In this document: positions 45,190-54,568 of the stretch, piece by piece
How the letters are laid out: each line of letters opens with the position of its first letter
Position numbering within the stretch: position 1 is the stretch's first letter
Assembly (NCBI RefSeq): GCF_015500095.1
Contig: NZ_CP062983.1
Coordinates: 2,542,001-2,606,000, forward strand
Length of the DNA: 64,000 nt
DNA from: Phototrophicus methaneseepsis
GTDB lineage: Bacteria > Chloroflexota > Anaerolineae > Aggregatilineales > Phototrophicaceae
Direction of reading: 5' to 3'
Translations under genes and position numbers: made by a program
The notes under the pieces: model-generated
The model's input: only the letters and a program-made list of their open reading frames with translations
What the model was told of the DNA's origin: nothing
The model's database searches: none

Positions 45190-45726
45190 TTAGAGGTTAT
45201 ATTCCAATTCAATTTCGTCCCGTATCGGGATGCCATCCTGGCCGATGATGGGGATTTGTGGCTTAATGCGGCGCGATTCCTGAATGGCATCACGGTGAAT
45301 GGTCACGAGGGTGAATTCTCGTTTTTGCCAGAAGCGCAGCGCATTCAAGTTATCGTTTGTGGTGATGAGCCAGATACGACGAATCCCGCCTAGTTCTTTG
45401 ATGGTTGCAATGAGCGCTTCGACCAGGGCAGACCCGACACCTCTATGTTCATCCAGGCTGTTGAGCGTCGTGATTTCACACGCATCACCAACGATATGAT
45501 AAGTAATGAGTCCAAGCGGTTCTGCGGCATCGTCTGCGGCTTCATCTTCGCCCTCGTCAGACTGATTGCCTGTGCGCTCTGCGACCAGCCCCGGCAGCAG
45601 ATGACCGTAATGCGTTTGCCCGCGGGAGACAATCTGGGTCGTGCCCCAGTACTCATCCATGAAGTGGGCAACCCACTCGCGATCCTCTCGCTCCAACGGG
45701 CGTATCGTAAAATCAACCTCTGACAT
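45190..45726 (-). CDS. GNAT family N-acetyltransferase
   Basis: A 178-residue acetyltransferase with the acetyl-CoA loop HRGVGSALVEAL and the following strand IRRIWLITTNDN. An acidic insert (SDEGEDEAADDAAE, about 56-69) interrupts the N-terminal half. The substrate is unknown. It lies beside an MFS transporter on the same strand but with over 100 bases between them. Confidence 0.85.
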   Translation of the reverse strand: MSEVDFTIRPLEREDREWVAHFMDEYWGTTQIVSRGQTHYGHLLPGLVAERTGNQSDEGEDEAADDAAEPLGLITYHIVGDACEITTLNSLDEHRGVGSALVEALIATIKELGGIRRIWLITTNDNLNALRFWQKREFTLVTIHRDAIQESRRIKPQIPIIGQDGIPIRDEIELEYNL

Positions 45727-45842
45727 CTTGTAGGCCCTTTGTCATAGACGTGGCTAACGTGCGATAAGTATAGCGGGTTCTCGTAATGTTGGAAAATCAC
45801 ACGTTTATGATGTCTTTAAAGGGCCTAAAGCAAGCTAGATTG

Positions 45843-47084
45843 TCACGGTGTTGTGACCACGTCTGCGCGGTTTGGGTTGTAGATGCGGCGTGTTCTTGTA
45901 ATCAGCCAGACGACAGGCAGCAAAGCAATTCCCCCAATTGTCAGGGCTGTGCGCAAGCCAGCGACGAGGCCAATAGTGCCGATAGCGGGGCCAATGACAA
46001 TCTGTCCGAAAGCGTTGGCCTGGGCCGCGATAGAGTGGACCGTTGCCCGTACGCTGCTCTCTGTATGCTGGTTTAACCAGGCCGGGAAGAGTGGCCCGGC
46101 TGCTGCCCTGGCTGTCGCAGTCACCAGGTAGAATATGACCGCCACCCAAAAAGACCCTGTCAGCGCAAAGGCGATAGAACCCAGCGCCGTCAGGCCATAA
46201 AGCAGGCCAAGCAGGCCTGCCAATGTGTGGCTGTGCCCCATATTGACGCGTCGCCGGATGATTTCTGCGGCGATGATGCCCAGTACAGACAGCACAATAC
46301 TGATGCCACCGAACCAGAACACTTCCGGGATTTGTGCCGCAAAGGGAAAGTTGAACGAGAGCAGGTGAGGCGTCCATAGGCGATCAAAGCTCTCGCTATA
46401 GAGGCCATATCCCAGGGAAATGAGCAAAATCATCACCAGGACGCGCTGGCTGCGAATCAGGCGGATGCCCTCACTGAGGGTCTGGAATAAATCACGCCAG
46501 CTTGTGCGCTCCTGACGTGGAACAGGCGAGAAACCATCTTCAGGCATGATGAAGATCAGGGTGATACCGAGCAGGATAAAGCCAATGCCACCCAGTACTA
46601 TGGGCAGTTGTAAGTTGAGGCTGCCTAATCCAACGCTGAAGATAATTGCAATGATGCTGACGAACTGGCCGACCTGGGCGCCACGAATATAGAGCGGGGT
46701 GGCGCTCTCATTGCCGATTTCATCCGCAATCCAGGCGTCCTGGGCCCCGCTGATGAACGTGCTGCCAATGCCCCAGACGACCTGAGAAAGCAGTACCATG
46801 CCGAAGGTCGGCACACCTTCGATGATGAAGCCTGCGCCAATCAGAAACATACCGATGATGACAGATAACCGTCGGCTGTAGACATCTGCGACGACGCCCG
46901 TAGGAATTTCAAAGAATAATGCAGAAATCTCCAGTACGGTACCTACCAGGACGAGCTGTAATGGATTCAGCCCGACGATCTGGGCCTGATAGATCATGTT
47001 GACTGTGAAAACAAGCGTGAAGAAGAGCGAACTTGCACCGCAAATGAGCAGATAAACACGGTTTGCTTGCCAGGTTTTGCCCAA
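45843..47084 (-). CDS. Major facilitator superfamily transporter
   Basis: A 413-residue, 12-helix membrane transporter. The MFS motif A-like loop GVVADVYSRRLSVIIG lies between helices 2 and 3. Substrate unknown, possibly drug or metabolite efflux. The start is TTG 47084, supported by GGAG about 8 bases upstream and the absence of an ATG before the first membrane helix. The upstream APH-kinase gene ends 16 bases away on the same strand. Confidence 0.85.
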   Translation of the reverse strand: MGKTWQANRVYLLICGASSLFFTLVFTVNMIYQAQIVGLNPLQLVLVGTVLEISALFFEIPTGVVADVYSRRLSVIIGMFLIGAGFIIEGVPTFGMVLLSQVVWGIGSTFISGAQDAWIADEIGNESATPLYIRGAQVGQFVSIIAIIFSVGLGSLNLQLPIVLGGIGFILLGITLIFIMPEDGFSPVPRQERTSWRDLFQTLSEGIRLIRSQRVLVMILLISLGYGLYSESFDRLWTPHLLSFNFPFAAQIPEVFWFGGISIVLSVLGIIAAEIIRRRVNMGHSHTLAGLLGLLYGLTALGSIAFALTGSFWVAVIFYLVTATARAAAGPLFPAWLNQHTESSVRATVHSIAAQANAFGQIVIGPAIGTIGLVAGLRTALTIGGIALLPVVWLITRTRRIYNPNRADVVTTP

Positions 47085-47100
47085 AGGCTGTCTCCGTAAA

Positions 47101-48147
47101 CTAGAGTGTGATTGAGTGGCGGTTTAGAATGCCGGATTGCAAAAAGCCTTCAAGCTCTGTTGTGCGCTGTGCGATAAGTAATTCAGCATTGTCCCTTACG
47201 GTGGGCAGCGTCATATTGCTGGCGAGCCAGCGCATGCTGGCGACCTGCCGCGCAGCGATAAACGTCTCTAGCAAGGCTTTATGACGTGCTGAAAGTGGGC
47301 GCTTGCTGGTGTAGCTGTTCCACAGTGCCTCTGCTAGCGTGCTATAGTTGGCCTGTGCCTTAAGCTGCCACAGCAGAGGGGTAAGATCATAGAGATAGTA
47401 GCCCCAGCCGCTATATTCAAAGTCAATAGCACGCAAGTTGCCCTCATGGAACAGGATGTTCTTGCTGAGCAAATCGCCATGGATAAGGCCATATTCCGAG
47501 CGTGATTTGCCTAATTCGGTCATCGCTGTGCGGACGTGTTCTGTCACGGCTTGCATCACGGCGTTCTGCTGGGCTGTGAAGACTGCAACCCCTTCCCCCG
47601 GATGATAGATACCATCTGGCCCGAACAGGCCCTCGTAATCCAGGTGTGGACGTACAAAATTTGGGATCGGCGTGTAACGCGCTGAAAAATCGTGCAGCTC
47701 AGCCAGGAAGTCGCCAATTAAAGACATCTGTGCTGGTGTGAGGTTGGCTGGTGCGACGGGTTCCCCAGCGAGATATTGCCGTATAGCGCCCTGGATGAGC
47801 TGCTGGGTTTGTTCGTCTCTCACTTGGATCAGCTTAAGGTACTGGCTGACCGTGAGGTGCGTTCCCATAGAGATGGCGCGCAGCCATTCCCACTCAGAGA
47901 GCAGCATGTCAAAATCAACGCCATGCTCATAAAGATAGAGCACGGCGTTTTTAGCTTCGTTTTCGACAAGGAAGACGGCGTTATGTGTATGGGCCAGCCA
48001 GGTGACGCTTGCATTGGCATAACCTGGCTGGCTGGTGATCGCTTGCTGCGCAAGAGTGAGCCAATAGGCTTCATCGTTGGGTACGGGTTCTGTCTGTGAT
48101 GGATCGTTTGGCAATGGATTATCCCGATATGTATACGGTTTATTCAT
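47101..48147 (-). CDS. APH-family phosphotransferase (kinase-like fold)
   Basis: A 348-residue protein of the aminoglycoside/homoserine/choline-kinase (APH) superfamily. The catalytic loop is GLIHGDLLSKN with D225 and the metal site IDFEYSG with D242. In the N-terminal lobe, the usual basic residue in the ATP-binding strand is not obvious (NAVLYLYEHG). ATG 48147 overlaps the end of the RIO1-kinase gene by 8 bases, so the two kinases are translationally coupled. Resistance function should not be assumed; the substrate may be a metabolite or a protein. Confidence 0.82.
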   Translation of the reverse strand: MNKPYTYRDNPLPNDPSQTEPVPNDEAYWLTLAQQAITSQPGYANASVTWLAHTHNAVFLVENEAKNAVLYLYEHGVDFDMLLSEWEWLRAISMGTHLTVSQYLKLIQVRDEQTQQLIQGAIRQYLAGEPVAPANLTPAQMSLIGDFLAELHDFSARYTPIPNFVRPHLDYEGLFGPDGIYHPGEGVAVFTAQQNAVMQAVTEHVRTAMTELGKSRSEYGLIHGDLLSKNILFHEGNLRAIDFEYSGWGYYLYDLTPLLWQLKAQANYSTLAEALWNSYTSKRPLSARHKALLETFIAARQVASMRWLASNMTLPTVRDNAELLIAQRTTELEGFLQSGILNRHSITL

Positions 48148-49129
48148 TGTAGTTGATCGTATCACGAACAGGCCCATATGCCTCCCATAGATCCCGTGAA
48201 AGCTGGTCGGCATCACAGTCAACGCCCTGCTTGATGAAGTAGTCACAAACGCGTGTGATATCGCGCTGTAAGATGAATTCCGCGTTGGGATTGCTCTCTA
48301 CCTGCGAAACCTGCGGGAAGTCAATCAGCGTGATCTGCCCATCCCAATACAGGATGTTGTATGCAGAAAGATCCCCATGGACGATACCCTGCGATAGCAT
48401 AATCTTGATGTTGCGCATGGCCTCATCAAATAGCTCGTAGGCCTCGTCCTGCTCTAGCAAGACGTCGTTGAGAGGTGGCGCTGGCATATTTTCGTCACCG
48501 ATATAGCTCATCAGCAGGGCGTTCATAGCGCTGGCATAAGGCTTCGGTACGGCAGCCCCGGCTGCATACAGGGATTCCAACGTGTTTAACTCGTACATCA
48601 ACCAGCTTGTATGGGACATTTGCTGGCCGAAGCCGGATTTTACTTTCATGGCACGCATTTCGCGCTTATCACGATCAGTGATCTCTTTGCCATCGGCATT
48701 GAGCAGCGTACGGCCCTCGCGGTACATGGCATCATTGCGTAACTGCCGGAACATGCGCGGGCGGTAGACTTTGGCCGCGAGATAGGTCTTTTCGACGCTA
48801 TCATGCGCGAGGCAGCGGTAAACGCTGGCTTCTTTGCCACCTTTGACCTTTGAGACCACATCTGTGATCAGGGCCTGCTCATAAAAGCTGCGGACACTAT
48901 CCAGCAGCCAGCCTTCTTCGTAGCGGCTGGGCTGATATGTTGTTTCGAAACCGCCTTCCAGCGTGCCGCTGGTATCTGCGATTTCTTCGATTATGGCTTG
49001 TTCAGCCTTCTTTGGTTGGTGACGAGGCTTGGCCTTACGCTTGCGGCGAGCCTGCCGATCATTCTGCATTGGGTCGAATTGCTCGAGATAGTCGTCGTAT
49101 TCGTCCAGATAGTTGTTCATGTTAGGCAT
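48140..49129 (-). CDS. RIO1-family atypical serine kinase
   Basis: A 329-residue RIO-type kinase. After an acidic N-terminal stretch and a basic patch (RRKRKAKPRHQPKK, 28-41), the kinase domain shows the nucleotide loop GGKEASV, the ATP-binding lysine K120 in AAKVYR, catalytic D253 in VHGDLSAYN and metal-binding D270 in LIDFPQ. Eukaryotic RIO1 acts in 18S rRNA maturation; the bacterial role is little known. ATG 49129 is chosen because upstream residues look unconserved; M at 49120 is an alternative. It heads an overlapping pair with the APH kinase. Confidence 0.88.
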   Translation of the reverse strand: MPNMNNYLDEYDDYLEQFDPMQNDRQARRKRKAKPRHQPKKAEQAIIEEIADTSGTLEGGFETTYQPSRYEEGWLLDSVRSFYEQALITDVVSKVKGGKEASVYRCLAHDSVEKTYLAAKVYRPRMFRQLRNDAMYREGRTLLNADGKEITDRDKREMRAMKVKSGFGQQMSHTSWLMYELNTLESLYAAGAAVPKPYASAMNALLMSYIGDENMPAPPLNDVLLEQDEAYELFDEAMRNIKIMLSQGIVHGDLSAYNILYWDGQITLIDFPQVSQVESNPNAEFILQRDITRVCDYFIKQGVDCDADQLSRDLWEAYGPVRDTINYNE

Positions 49130-49747
49130 GGGTTTTAGTCGCCTTATTGTCTTGAATTTTCGAAAGTTGGTTTGTTGAAAACGGATTTGCCGATAATTGG
49201 GCGGCGGGAACGGACACACAGGCACGCACAGTATCCCTGTGGGTGCTGGCATCTGTCTGAAGCGTTCCATAAACGGGCCATACGGCCATTTTCAAACGCG
49301 CTTGTCTTAGGCGTTGAGATATCTGTTTGTATGAGTGGGGCATTCTTGCTCCGACTTGTGAAATAAAAAAGCCATGCACGGCGGCATGACTGAATGGGAT
49401 CAGCCACGACGCAAACAGAACCGCATCTAAAATAAGCGCGGCTTGCTCATAACGCCGTTGGCTGGCTTAAATCACAAATCGAAACGTGGTTAAGACGTCA
49501 TTGTGGTTAAGCAGCCTCAGGCGCTGAGAACACAGGAACAACTTTTGCGACTGTCATCAAACGCCTCCAGGTTACTTGATAAACGAACTTTTGAGAGTGT
49601 AGCACGGGTCAGGGCGGTTCGTCAAGTCGTTTGGGGCTTAGGGAGGGGTATCTGGCTGTCTGAGAACGCTATATCGTTTCTATCGCAGACAGGGTAAGAT
49701 GGGAGGCCTATGGTGCCAGATTGCGTTCTGATACAGGAGAAAGTTAT
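49130..49747. other. 618-base intergenic region between divergent genes
   Basis: No credible protein gene. A long hairpin lies at 49656-49692, and a short hairpin with a minus-strand T tract lies near 49364-49386. A small RNA is possible but not shown. Confidence 0.4.
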
Positions 49748-50374
49748 ATGAGTGCCCCGTTGACGCTTTATATGCTCCGTCACGGAGAAGTCTTTAACCC
49801 TCAGCGGATTTTGTATGGTCGTATGCCCGGCTTCTACCTTAGTGATGTAGGCCGGCATCAGGCCATCATGGCGGGTCGTGCGCTAAAAGATAAGCCTATT
49901 TCAGCAATGTACAGCAGCCCGATGGAGCGCGCCCAGGAGACGGCGACACTCGTGTTGGGGCAGCGCCCAGGCAACCAGCTTGCAGTGCAGGTTGACCCCC
50001 GGCTGAATGAATGCCATACGCCTTTTGACGGGACCCCGCATGAAAAGCTGGAAAAGGTCATGTTCGATATTTATACAGGGAATGAGCCACCGCATGAGTG
50101 CCCGGCGGATTTGCGCGTGCGTGCGCTGGAATTCATCGCGGAGATGCGCACGAAACATGCTCATGAGCAGATTGCTTTTGTGACGCACGGCGATATTGTG
50201 GTGACGCTGTTCTTACATGCGATGGGGCAGGAGCTGAATGATATCGGTCGTGGGAAGCTGGAAGACCTGGGTTTGCCAGAGCGTTACCCTATGACGGCCT
50301 CTATCAATACCCTGACGTATCATACCGATGACCCTGACGAAGTGCCTGAGTATCATTATTTGAGGCCCTACTAG
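49748..50374 (+). CDS. Histidine phosphatase / phosphoglycerate-mutase-like protein
   Basis: A 208-residue member of histidine phosphatase clan 1. The catalytic RHG is in LRHGEV, with SSPMERAQETA and the second histidine in FVTHGDIV. The family includes phosphoglycerate mutases, cobalamin (CobC) and sugar phosphatases; specificity is not readable. ATG 49748 has GGAG upstream; a TTG at 49721 is in frame but less likely. Confidence 0.88.
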   Translation: MSAPLTLYMLRHGEVFNPQRILYGRMPGFYLSDVGRHQAIMAGRALKDKPISAMYSSPMERAQETATLVLGQRPGNQLAVQVDPRLNECHTPFDGTPHEKLEKVMFDIYTGNEPPHECPADLRVRALEFIAEMRTKHAHEQIAFVTHGDIVVTLFLHAMGQELNDIGRGKLEDLGLPERYPMTASINTLTYHTDDPDEVPEYHYLRPY

Positions 50375-50419
50375 ACGTTAATGCCTGCGGATGTCGTTGC
50401 CATAGCATCGCAAGAGAGA

Positions 50420-50959
50420 CTATCTATCGTTCAGCAGGTTATTGCGGGTACTCTGCTTTTTGAACTCGTTAAGCCAGTCCTGTGCATTGGTGATGTGTTT
50501 CTTTTCCCCACGCTGACCATAAGCTTTGATAGCGCGCTGCATCCAATCGGCGGCGCGCTCATAATCTCGTAGGCGGTAAGCGACCATTGCCAGGTAATAA
50601 AGCGTCTCAGCACGATCTGGCGCGGCAGCCCAGGCCGCCAGAAAATATTGTGATGCGCCTTCCCAATCTTTGTCCTTATAAGCGATAACGCCTTTGCCAT
50701 AGTTGGCGAGCATCTCATACTTACTAATTTGCAGCGCCTGATCGAAGTCTTCCGCAGCTTTTTCTATAACACCGTCTTCCAGATGGAAGAAGCCCCGTGC
50801 CGCGTAATATTCCGCCCGGTATGGCAACAGGTTGAGGGCATGATTCATATTGAGGATAGCTTCTGCCAGATTGTTCTTCTGGAATGCTTTAAGGGCTAAT
50901 TTATAGTATTCATCCGCATCGAAGCGTGTCAGGCCAAAGCGGGCGACCAGGCGGGCCAT
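50420..50959 (-). CDS. TPR-repeat protein
   Basis: A 179-residue soluble protein made of about four tetratricopeptide repeats, e.g. AILNMNHALNLLPYRAEYYAARG and AEDFDQALQISKYEMLANYG, forming a small binding scaffold. ATG 50959 has GGAG 7 bases upstream. It reads toward the histidine phosphatase gene, and the two ends converge. Confidence 0.85.
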   Translation of the reverse strand: MARLVARFGLTRFDADEYYKLALKAFQKNNLAEAILNMNHALNLLPYRAEYYAARGFFHLEDGVIEKAAEDFDQALQISKYEMLANYGKGVIAYKDKDWEGASQYFLAAWAAAPDRAETLYYLAMVAYRLRDYERAADWMQRAIKAYGQRGEKKHITNAQDWLNEFKKQSTRNNLLNDR

Positions 50960-51101
50960 AGGATGCTCCACAAGTCATGCTGGTAGAAATCGTTTAGAAT
51001 AAGAGAGCATACATCATCATCTTCAAAACCATACTACCAGTGTGCATAAAAAGTGTTCAGGTTGCAAATAGATCGTCAAATAGGTTGTTAGGAATTCAAA
51101 A

Positions 51102-52274
51102 ATGGATTTTGATTTAAGTGATGAACTCAAAATGTTCCAGCGGGCCGTCCGTGATTTTTGTGAGAAGGAAATCAAGCCTCATGCGGCCCACGCCGATGAA
51201 ACAGGCGAACTGCCCTGGGATGCGATCCATAAGATGCCTGATATGGGGTTAGTTGGCCTGCAAGTCGATGAGGATTATGGTGGGATCGGCCTGGATACCC
51301 TGGGCGCGGCCATCGCCGTTGAGGAGCTTGGGCGTGTGTGTGGCTCTACCGGGCTTTCTGTCAGCGCCCATAATGGGCTGGGATGTGGCCCAATTATGCG
51401 ATGGGGCACAGATGAACAGAAGTCTAAATGGTTGCCTCTCCTGACCAGTGGTGAGTATCTTGGGGCGCTGGCACTAACGGAGCCACAGGCAGGCTCCGAC
51501 TTGCTCAATGGGGCCCAGACATCCGCTGTCCGTGATGGGGATTCGTGGGTTATCAATGGTAGCAAAGCGTGGATTACAAATGTGCGATTCGCGCCTGTCG
51601 TCAGCGTGCTGCTGCGCACAGATAAAGAGGCCGGATCACGTGGGTTTAGCATGTTCTTGGTCGAGCCAGACCGTGAAGGTGTGACTGTGCACCCACCTGA
51701 GAAGAAAATGGGGCTGAAAGCTTCTCCCACGCAGATGATTACCTTTGAAAATGTGCGTGTTCCGGCCAGTAACTTGCTCGGTGAAGAGGGCAAAGGCTTC
51801 TATATGACCATGCAGTCCTTAGATGCAGGGCGTGTGAGTATTGGCGCGCTGAGCGTGGGGCTGGCACAGGGAGCCTATGAAGAGATGGTTCGCTATGCTC
51901 AGGATCGGCAGGCTTTTGGGGAGCCTATCGCCAATAAGCAGCTCATCCAGAAGAAAATCGCAGATGCGGCGATGGAGCTAGAAGCTGCCCGCCTGCTGGT
52001 CTATAAAGCGGCATGGATGAAAGACCAGGGACGCGATTACAGCAAATGGGCGGCTATTGCCAAGCTCAAGGCCAGCGAAGTCGCTGAGAAAGTGTGCTTT
52101 GAGGCGCTCCAGATTCATGGGAGCTATGGCTATAGTCGTGAATATCCTGTGGAGCGTATTTATCGTGATCAGCGCCTGATGCAGATCGGTGAGGGCACGA
52201 GCGAAATCCTTCGGATTGTGATTGCGCGCCGTGTGGTGCAGGAATTCGAAAAGGGTATTTTGCTACCAGCATAG
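51102..52274 (+). CDS. Acyl-CoA dehydrogenase
   Basis: A 390-residue FAD-dependent dehydrogenase that introduces a trans-2,3 double bond into acyl-CoA and passes electrons to ETF. The family signatures ALTEPQAGSD, the FAD segment DRQAFGEPIAN, and IHGSYGYSREYPVERIYRD are present; the catalytic base is probably E364 in IGEGTSEIL. Chain-length specificity is unknown; short-chain or branched-chain enzymes are most similar in layout. A strong terminator follows. Confidence 0.93.
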   Translation: MDFDLSDELKMFQRAVRDFCEKEIKPHAAHADETGELPWDAIHKMPDMGLVGLQVDEDYGGIGLDTLGAAIAVEELGRVCGSTGLSVSAHNGLGCGPIMRWGTDEQKSKWLPLLTSGEYLGALALTEPQAGSDLLNGAQTSAVRDGDSWVINGSKAWITNVRFAPVVSVLLRTDKEAGSRGFSMFLVEPDREGVTVHPPEKKMGLKASPTQMITFENVRVPASNLLGEEGKGFYMTMQSLDAGRVSIGALSVGLAQGAYEEMVRYAQDRQAFGEPIANKQLIQKKIADAAMELEAARLLVYKAAWMKDQGRDYSKWAAIAKLKASEVAEKVCFEALQIHGSYGYSREYPVERIYRDQRLMQIGEGTSEILRIVIARRVVQEFEKGILLPA

Positions 52275-52338
52275 GCGTATTTTTAAGTCATTATTGAGTT
52301 GGCAGCGCCTGCGGTTATAGGGTGAAAATAGGGCTTTG

Positions 52339-52373
52339 AAAAGGTGTTTTGCGCTCTGTGCAAACACCTTTTT
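52339..52373 (+). terminator. Terminator after acyl-CoA dehydrogenase
   Basis: AAAAGGTGTTT and AAACACCTTTTT form the stem around a GC-containing loop, with T residues after it. Confidence 0.85.
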
Positions 52374-52410
52374 CTTATGTTTAAAAGCCCCTGAAAAACG
52401 CGTGATGTGA

Positions 52411-52439
52411 TTGACTTTTTAGAATATTTGTTCTAAAAT
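52411..52439 (+). promoter_or_regulatory. Promoter with perfect palindrome in the spacer
   Basis: TTGACT (52411-52416), exactly 17 bases, then TAAAAT (52434-52439): a near-consensus vegetative promoter. An 8-base perfect inverted repeat, TTTTAGAA (52417-52424) and TTCTAAAA (52431-52438), fills the spacer and touches the -10. This is a classic position for a repressor operator. The core GAATATTTGTTC loosely resembles the Gram-positive LexA box. Confidence 0.7.
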
Positions 52440-52490
52440 ATAAGTCCCTCAAACGAACAAAAGTCAGTCAAAAACAGAAGAAAAACCATC

Positions 52491-52775
52491 ATGAATCCAT
52501 CACCTAAGTTGACTGGCCGGGCGATGCAGTCCGTGCTGAGACATGCTGGTATTCCAGTCCAAAAAGTAACGCGTAAACGGCAGTCGGGCTATTACGTCGC
52601 AGATTTTTATACGCCCGAATTGAACAAAGCTGTGCCATCCTCACACGTCTGGGAGCGTTGGCTTGTCTCATCCTTCCCGGACCAATTTGAAGTCATTGAT
52701 CGCCATGATACGGTTGCTACATGGCGGCAGGGTAAACCGACAATTTCCGCTTCTGTGACGTTCCGCTTACGTTAA
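52491..52775 (+). CDS. Small hypothetical protein (94 aa) under a regulated promoter
   Basis: A 94-residue protein not recognised, with no signal peptide. It starts MNPSPKLTGR and contains a central GYYVADFYTPEL and a basic stretch KVTRKRQSG. The predicted transcript start lies about 45 bases upstream, with an AGAAG-type weak ribosome-binding site. The promoter palindrome makes this a candidate for an inducible gene, but no damage-repair motif is visible. Confidence 0.6.
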   Translation: MNPSPKLTGRAMQSVLRHAGIPVQKVTRKRQSGYYVADFYTPELNKAVPSSHVWERWLVSSFPDQFEVIDRHDTVATWRQGKPTISASVTFRLR

Positions 52776-52887
52776 AACACGCGCTTGAGCTGCTCATTTT
52801 GGGCAGCTTACCTAACAGCCAGGATAGGCAACACGTATAGCAGCCGCTATCATAACCGGACTGTTGTTAAGAAAAAGGTTATGATTG

Positions 52888-54534
52888 ATGCGAAAACGCT
52901 TGTTACTGGTTGGCTTGTTGCTGCTTGTCCTGGTGTCAGTCGTCAGCGCCCAGGAAACCCAGGTTGAAGAAACTGTGGTCGCTGACGATGTCAGCGTCGA
53001 ATGGTGGGACGAAACTGTCTGGTATTTGCTGTTCGTCCGTAGCTTTTACGACAGCGACGGCGACGGCATCGGCGATTTGCAGGGCATCACGGAGAAATTG
53101 GATTACCTCAATGATGGCGACCCCACAACGACGGATGACTTGGGCATCACGGGTATCTGGTTGATGCCGATTACGGATGCTGCCAGCTATCATGGCTACG
53201 ACACGATTGATTATCGAGCGATTGACCCCGACTACGGCACAATTGAAGATTTAGAAGTCCTGCTCGATGCTGCCCATGAGCGTGGTATCCGCGTCATCAT
53301 GGACCTCGTGATGAATCATACATCCAGCCAGCATCCTTGGTTCATACAATCCGCAGCAGGTGATGCTGAGTATGCTGACTGGTATATCTGGCGTGATGAA
53401 AACCCTGGCTATCTTGGGCCATGGGGTGCGAACGCATGGTATGCGCTCAATGGCCGCTGGTACTATGCGCCTTTCTGGAGCGAGATGCCAGATTTGAATT
53501 ATGATAACCCTGATGTATTGGCTGAAATGTTCGATGTCGCAACCATGTGGGTTGAGGATGTCGGCGTAGATGGTTATCGGCTGGATGCGGTGCGCTACCT
53601 GCTGGAAGATGAAGTCGACGGGCGGCCTGTTCTGGCGGACGCGCCGATTAACCGGGCGCTGCTGACTGATCTCAATGAGACCATCAAAGAGACCAACCCG
53701 GAAGCCGTGACAATTGGTGAAATCTGGACGAGTAGTAATGCCGTTCGCCGTTATGTGGATGAAGGCTCTGTTGATATGGCCTTTGAATTTGACCTGGCAG
53801 ATGCGATTGTTTCCAGCGCCAGCGCAGGCAACCAACGTAACATCTATAACCGCATGCGGAGCATCCTCCCAACCTATGAGTATGGTCAATGGGCGAGCTT
53901 CACGACGAATCATGACCAGGCTCGCTTATTATCGCAGCTCAACGGCAATATAGAGGCCAATAAAATGGCAGCGAGTATGCTGCTGTTGGGTCAGGGCTCA
54001 CCTTTTATCTACTATGGCGAAGAAATTGGCATGCAGGGGAATAAGCCGGATGAACTGATACGTACCCCAATGCAGTGGGACGAAACAGCAGAGACTGGCG
54101 GCTTTACGCAAGGGACGCCCTGGGAGCCGCTCACGGCTGGTTTTGAACAAGCTACTGTCGCGGGTGAGACGGATGACCCCGCTTCACTGCTGAGCCATTA
54201 CCGTGCCCTTGTGCATCTACGCAATGAAACGCCCGCACTCAGTATCGGGCAGACGGCGCTGGTTGAGAGTAACTATCGCAGTGTATACAGTTTTGTTCGC
54301 TACACAGCCGATGAAACCGTACTCGTCATCCTGAACCTTGATAATGAAGAAACGCGCGACTTCTCTCTGACACTGGAAGAGGGGCCGCTCTCAGAGTTGA
54401 CATCGGCGGAGGTGCTCTTTGGCGACATGGAGCCTGCGCTGCCAGAGATGAATGAAGCAGGTGGCTTTAGTGAATATGTGCCGTTTGATGAGCCGATGCC
54501 GCCTTATACGACGGTGGTTATCCGCTTAAACTAA
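52888..54534 (+). CDS. Secreted GH13 alpha-amylase
   Basis: A 548-residue alpha-amylase family enzyme for extracellular alpha-glucan breakdown. Signal peptide MRKRLLLVGLLLLVLVSVVSA is followed by a predicted cut after SA. GH13 motifs: DLVMNH, GYRLDAVRY with the nucleophile D233, IGEIW with acid/base E278, and TTNHDQ with D343. The DSDGDGIGDLQGI stretch (56-68) resembles a calcium site common in GH13 subfamily enzymes. ATG 52888 is chosen; a TTG at 52885 adds one residue. A bidirectional terminator follows. Confidence 0.93.
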   Translation: MRKRLLLVGLLLLVLVSVVSAQETQVEETVVADDVSVEWWDETVWYLLFVRSFYDSDGDGIGDLQGITEKLDYLNDGDPTTTDDLGITGIWLMPITDAASYHGYDTIDYRAIDPDYGTIEDLEVLLDAAHERGIRVIMDLVMNHTSSQHPWFIQSAAGDAEYADWYIWRDENPGYLGPWGANAWYALNGRWYYAPFWSEMPDLNYDNPDVLAEMFDVATMWVEDVGVDGYRLDAVRYLLEDEVDGRPVLADAPINRALLTDLNETIKETNPEAVTIGEIWTSSNAVRRYVDEGSVDMAFEFDLADAIVSSASAGNQRNIYNRMRSILPTYEYGQWASFTTNHDQARLLSQLNGNIEANKMAASMLLLGQGSPFIYYGEEIGMQGNKPDELIRTPMQWDETAETGGFTQGTPWEPLTAGFEQATVAGETDDPASLLSHYRALVHLRNETPALSIGQTALVESNYRSVYSFVRYTADETVLVILNLDNEETRDFSLTLEEGPLSELTSAEVLFGDMEPALPEMNEAGGFSEYVPFDEPMPPYTTVVIRLN

Positions 54535-54568
54535 CCCTGACATCGTTCGCCTTCGCATAGCCAAAAAT

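Noticed and set aside
47101-48147. Aminoglycoside resistance gene
   Set aside because: The APH fold is shared by many metabolite kinases; nothing specific to aminoglycoside enzymes was seen.
52417-52438. True LexA (SOS) box
   Set aside because: The core GAATATTTGTTC departs from GAAC-N4-GTTC in the left arm, and the downstream gene is not a known SOS gene; kept as a palindrome of unknown binder.
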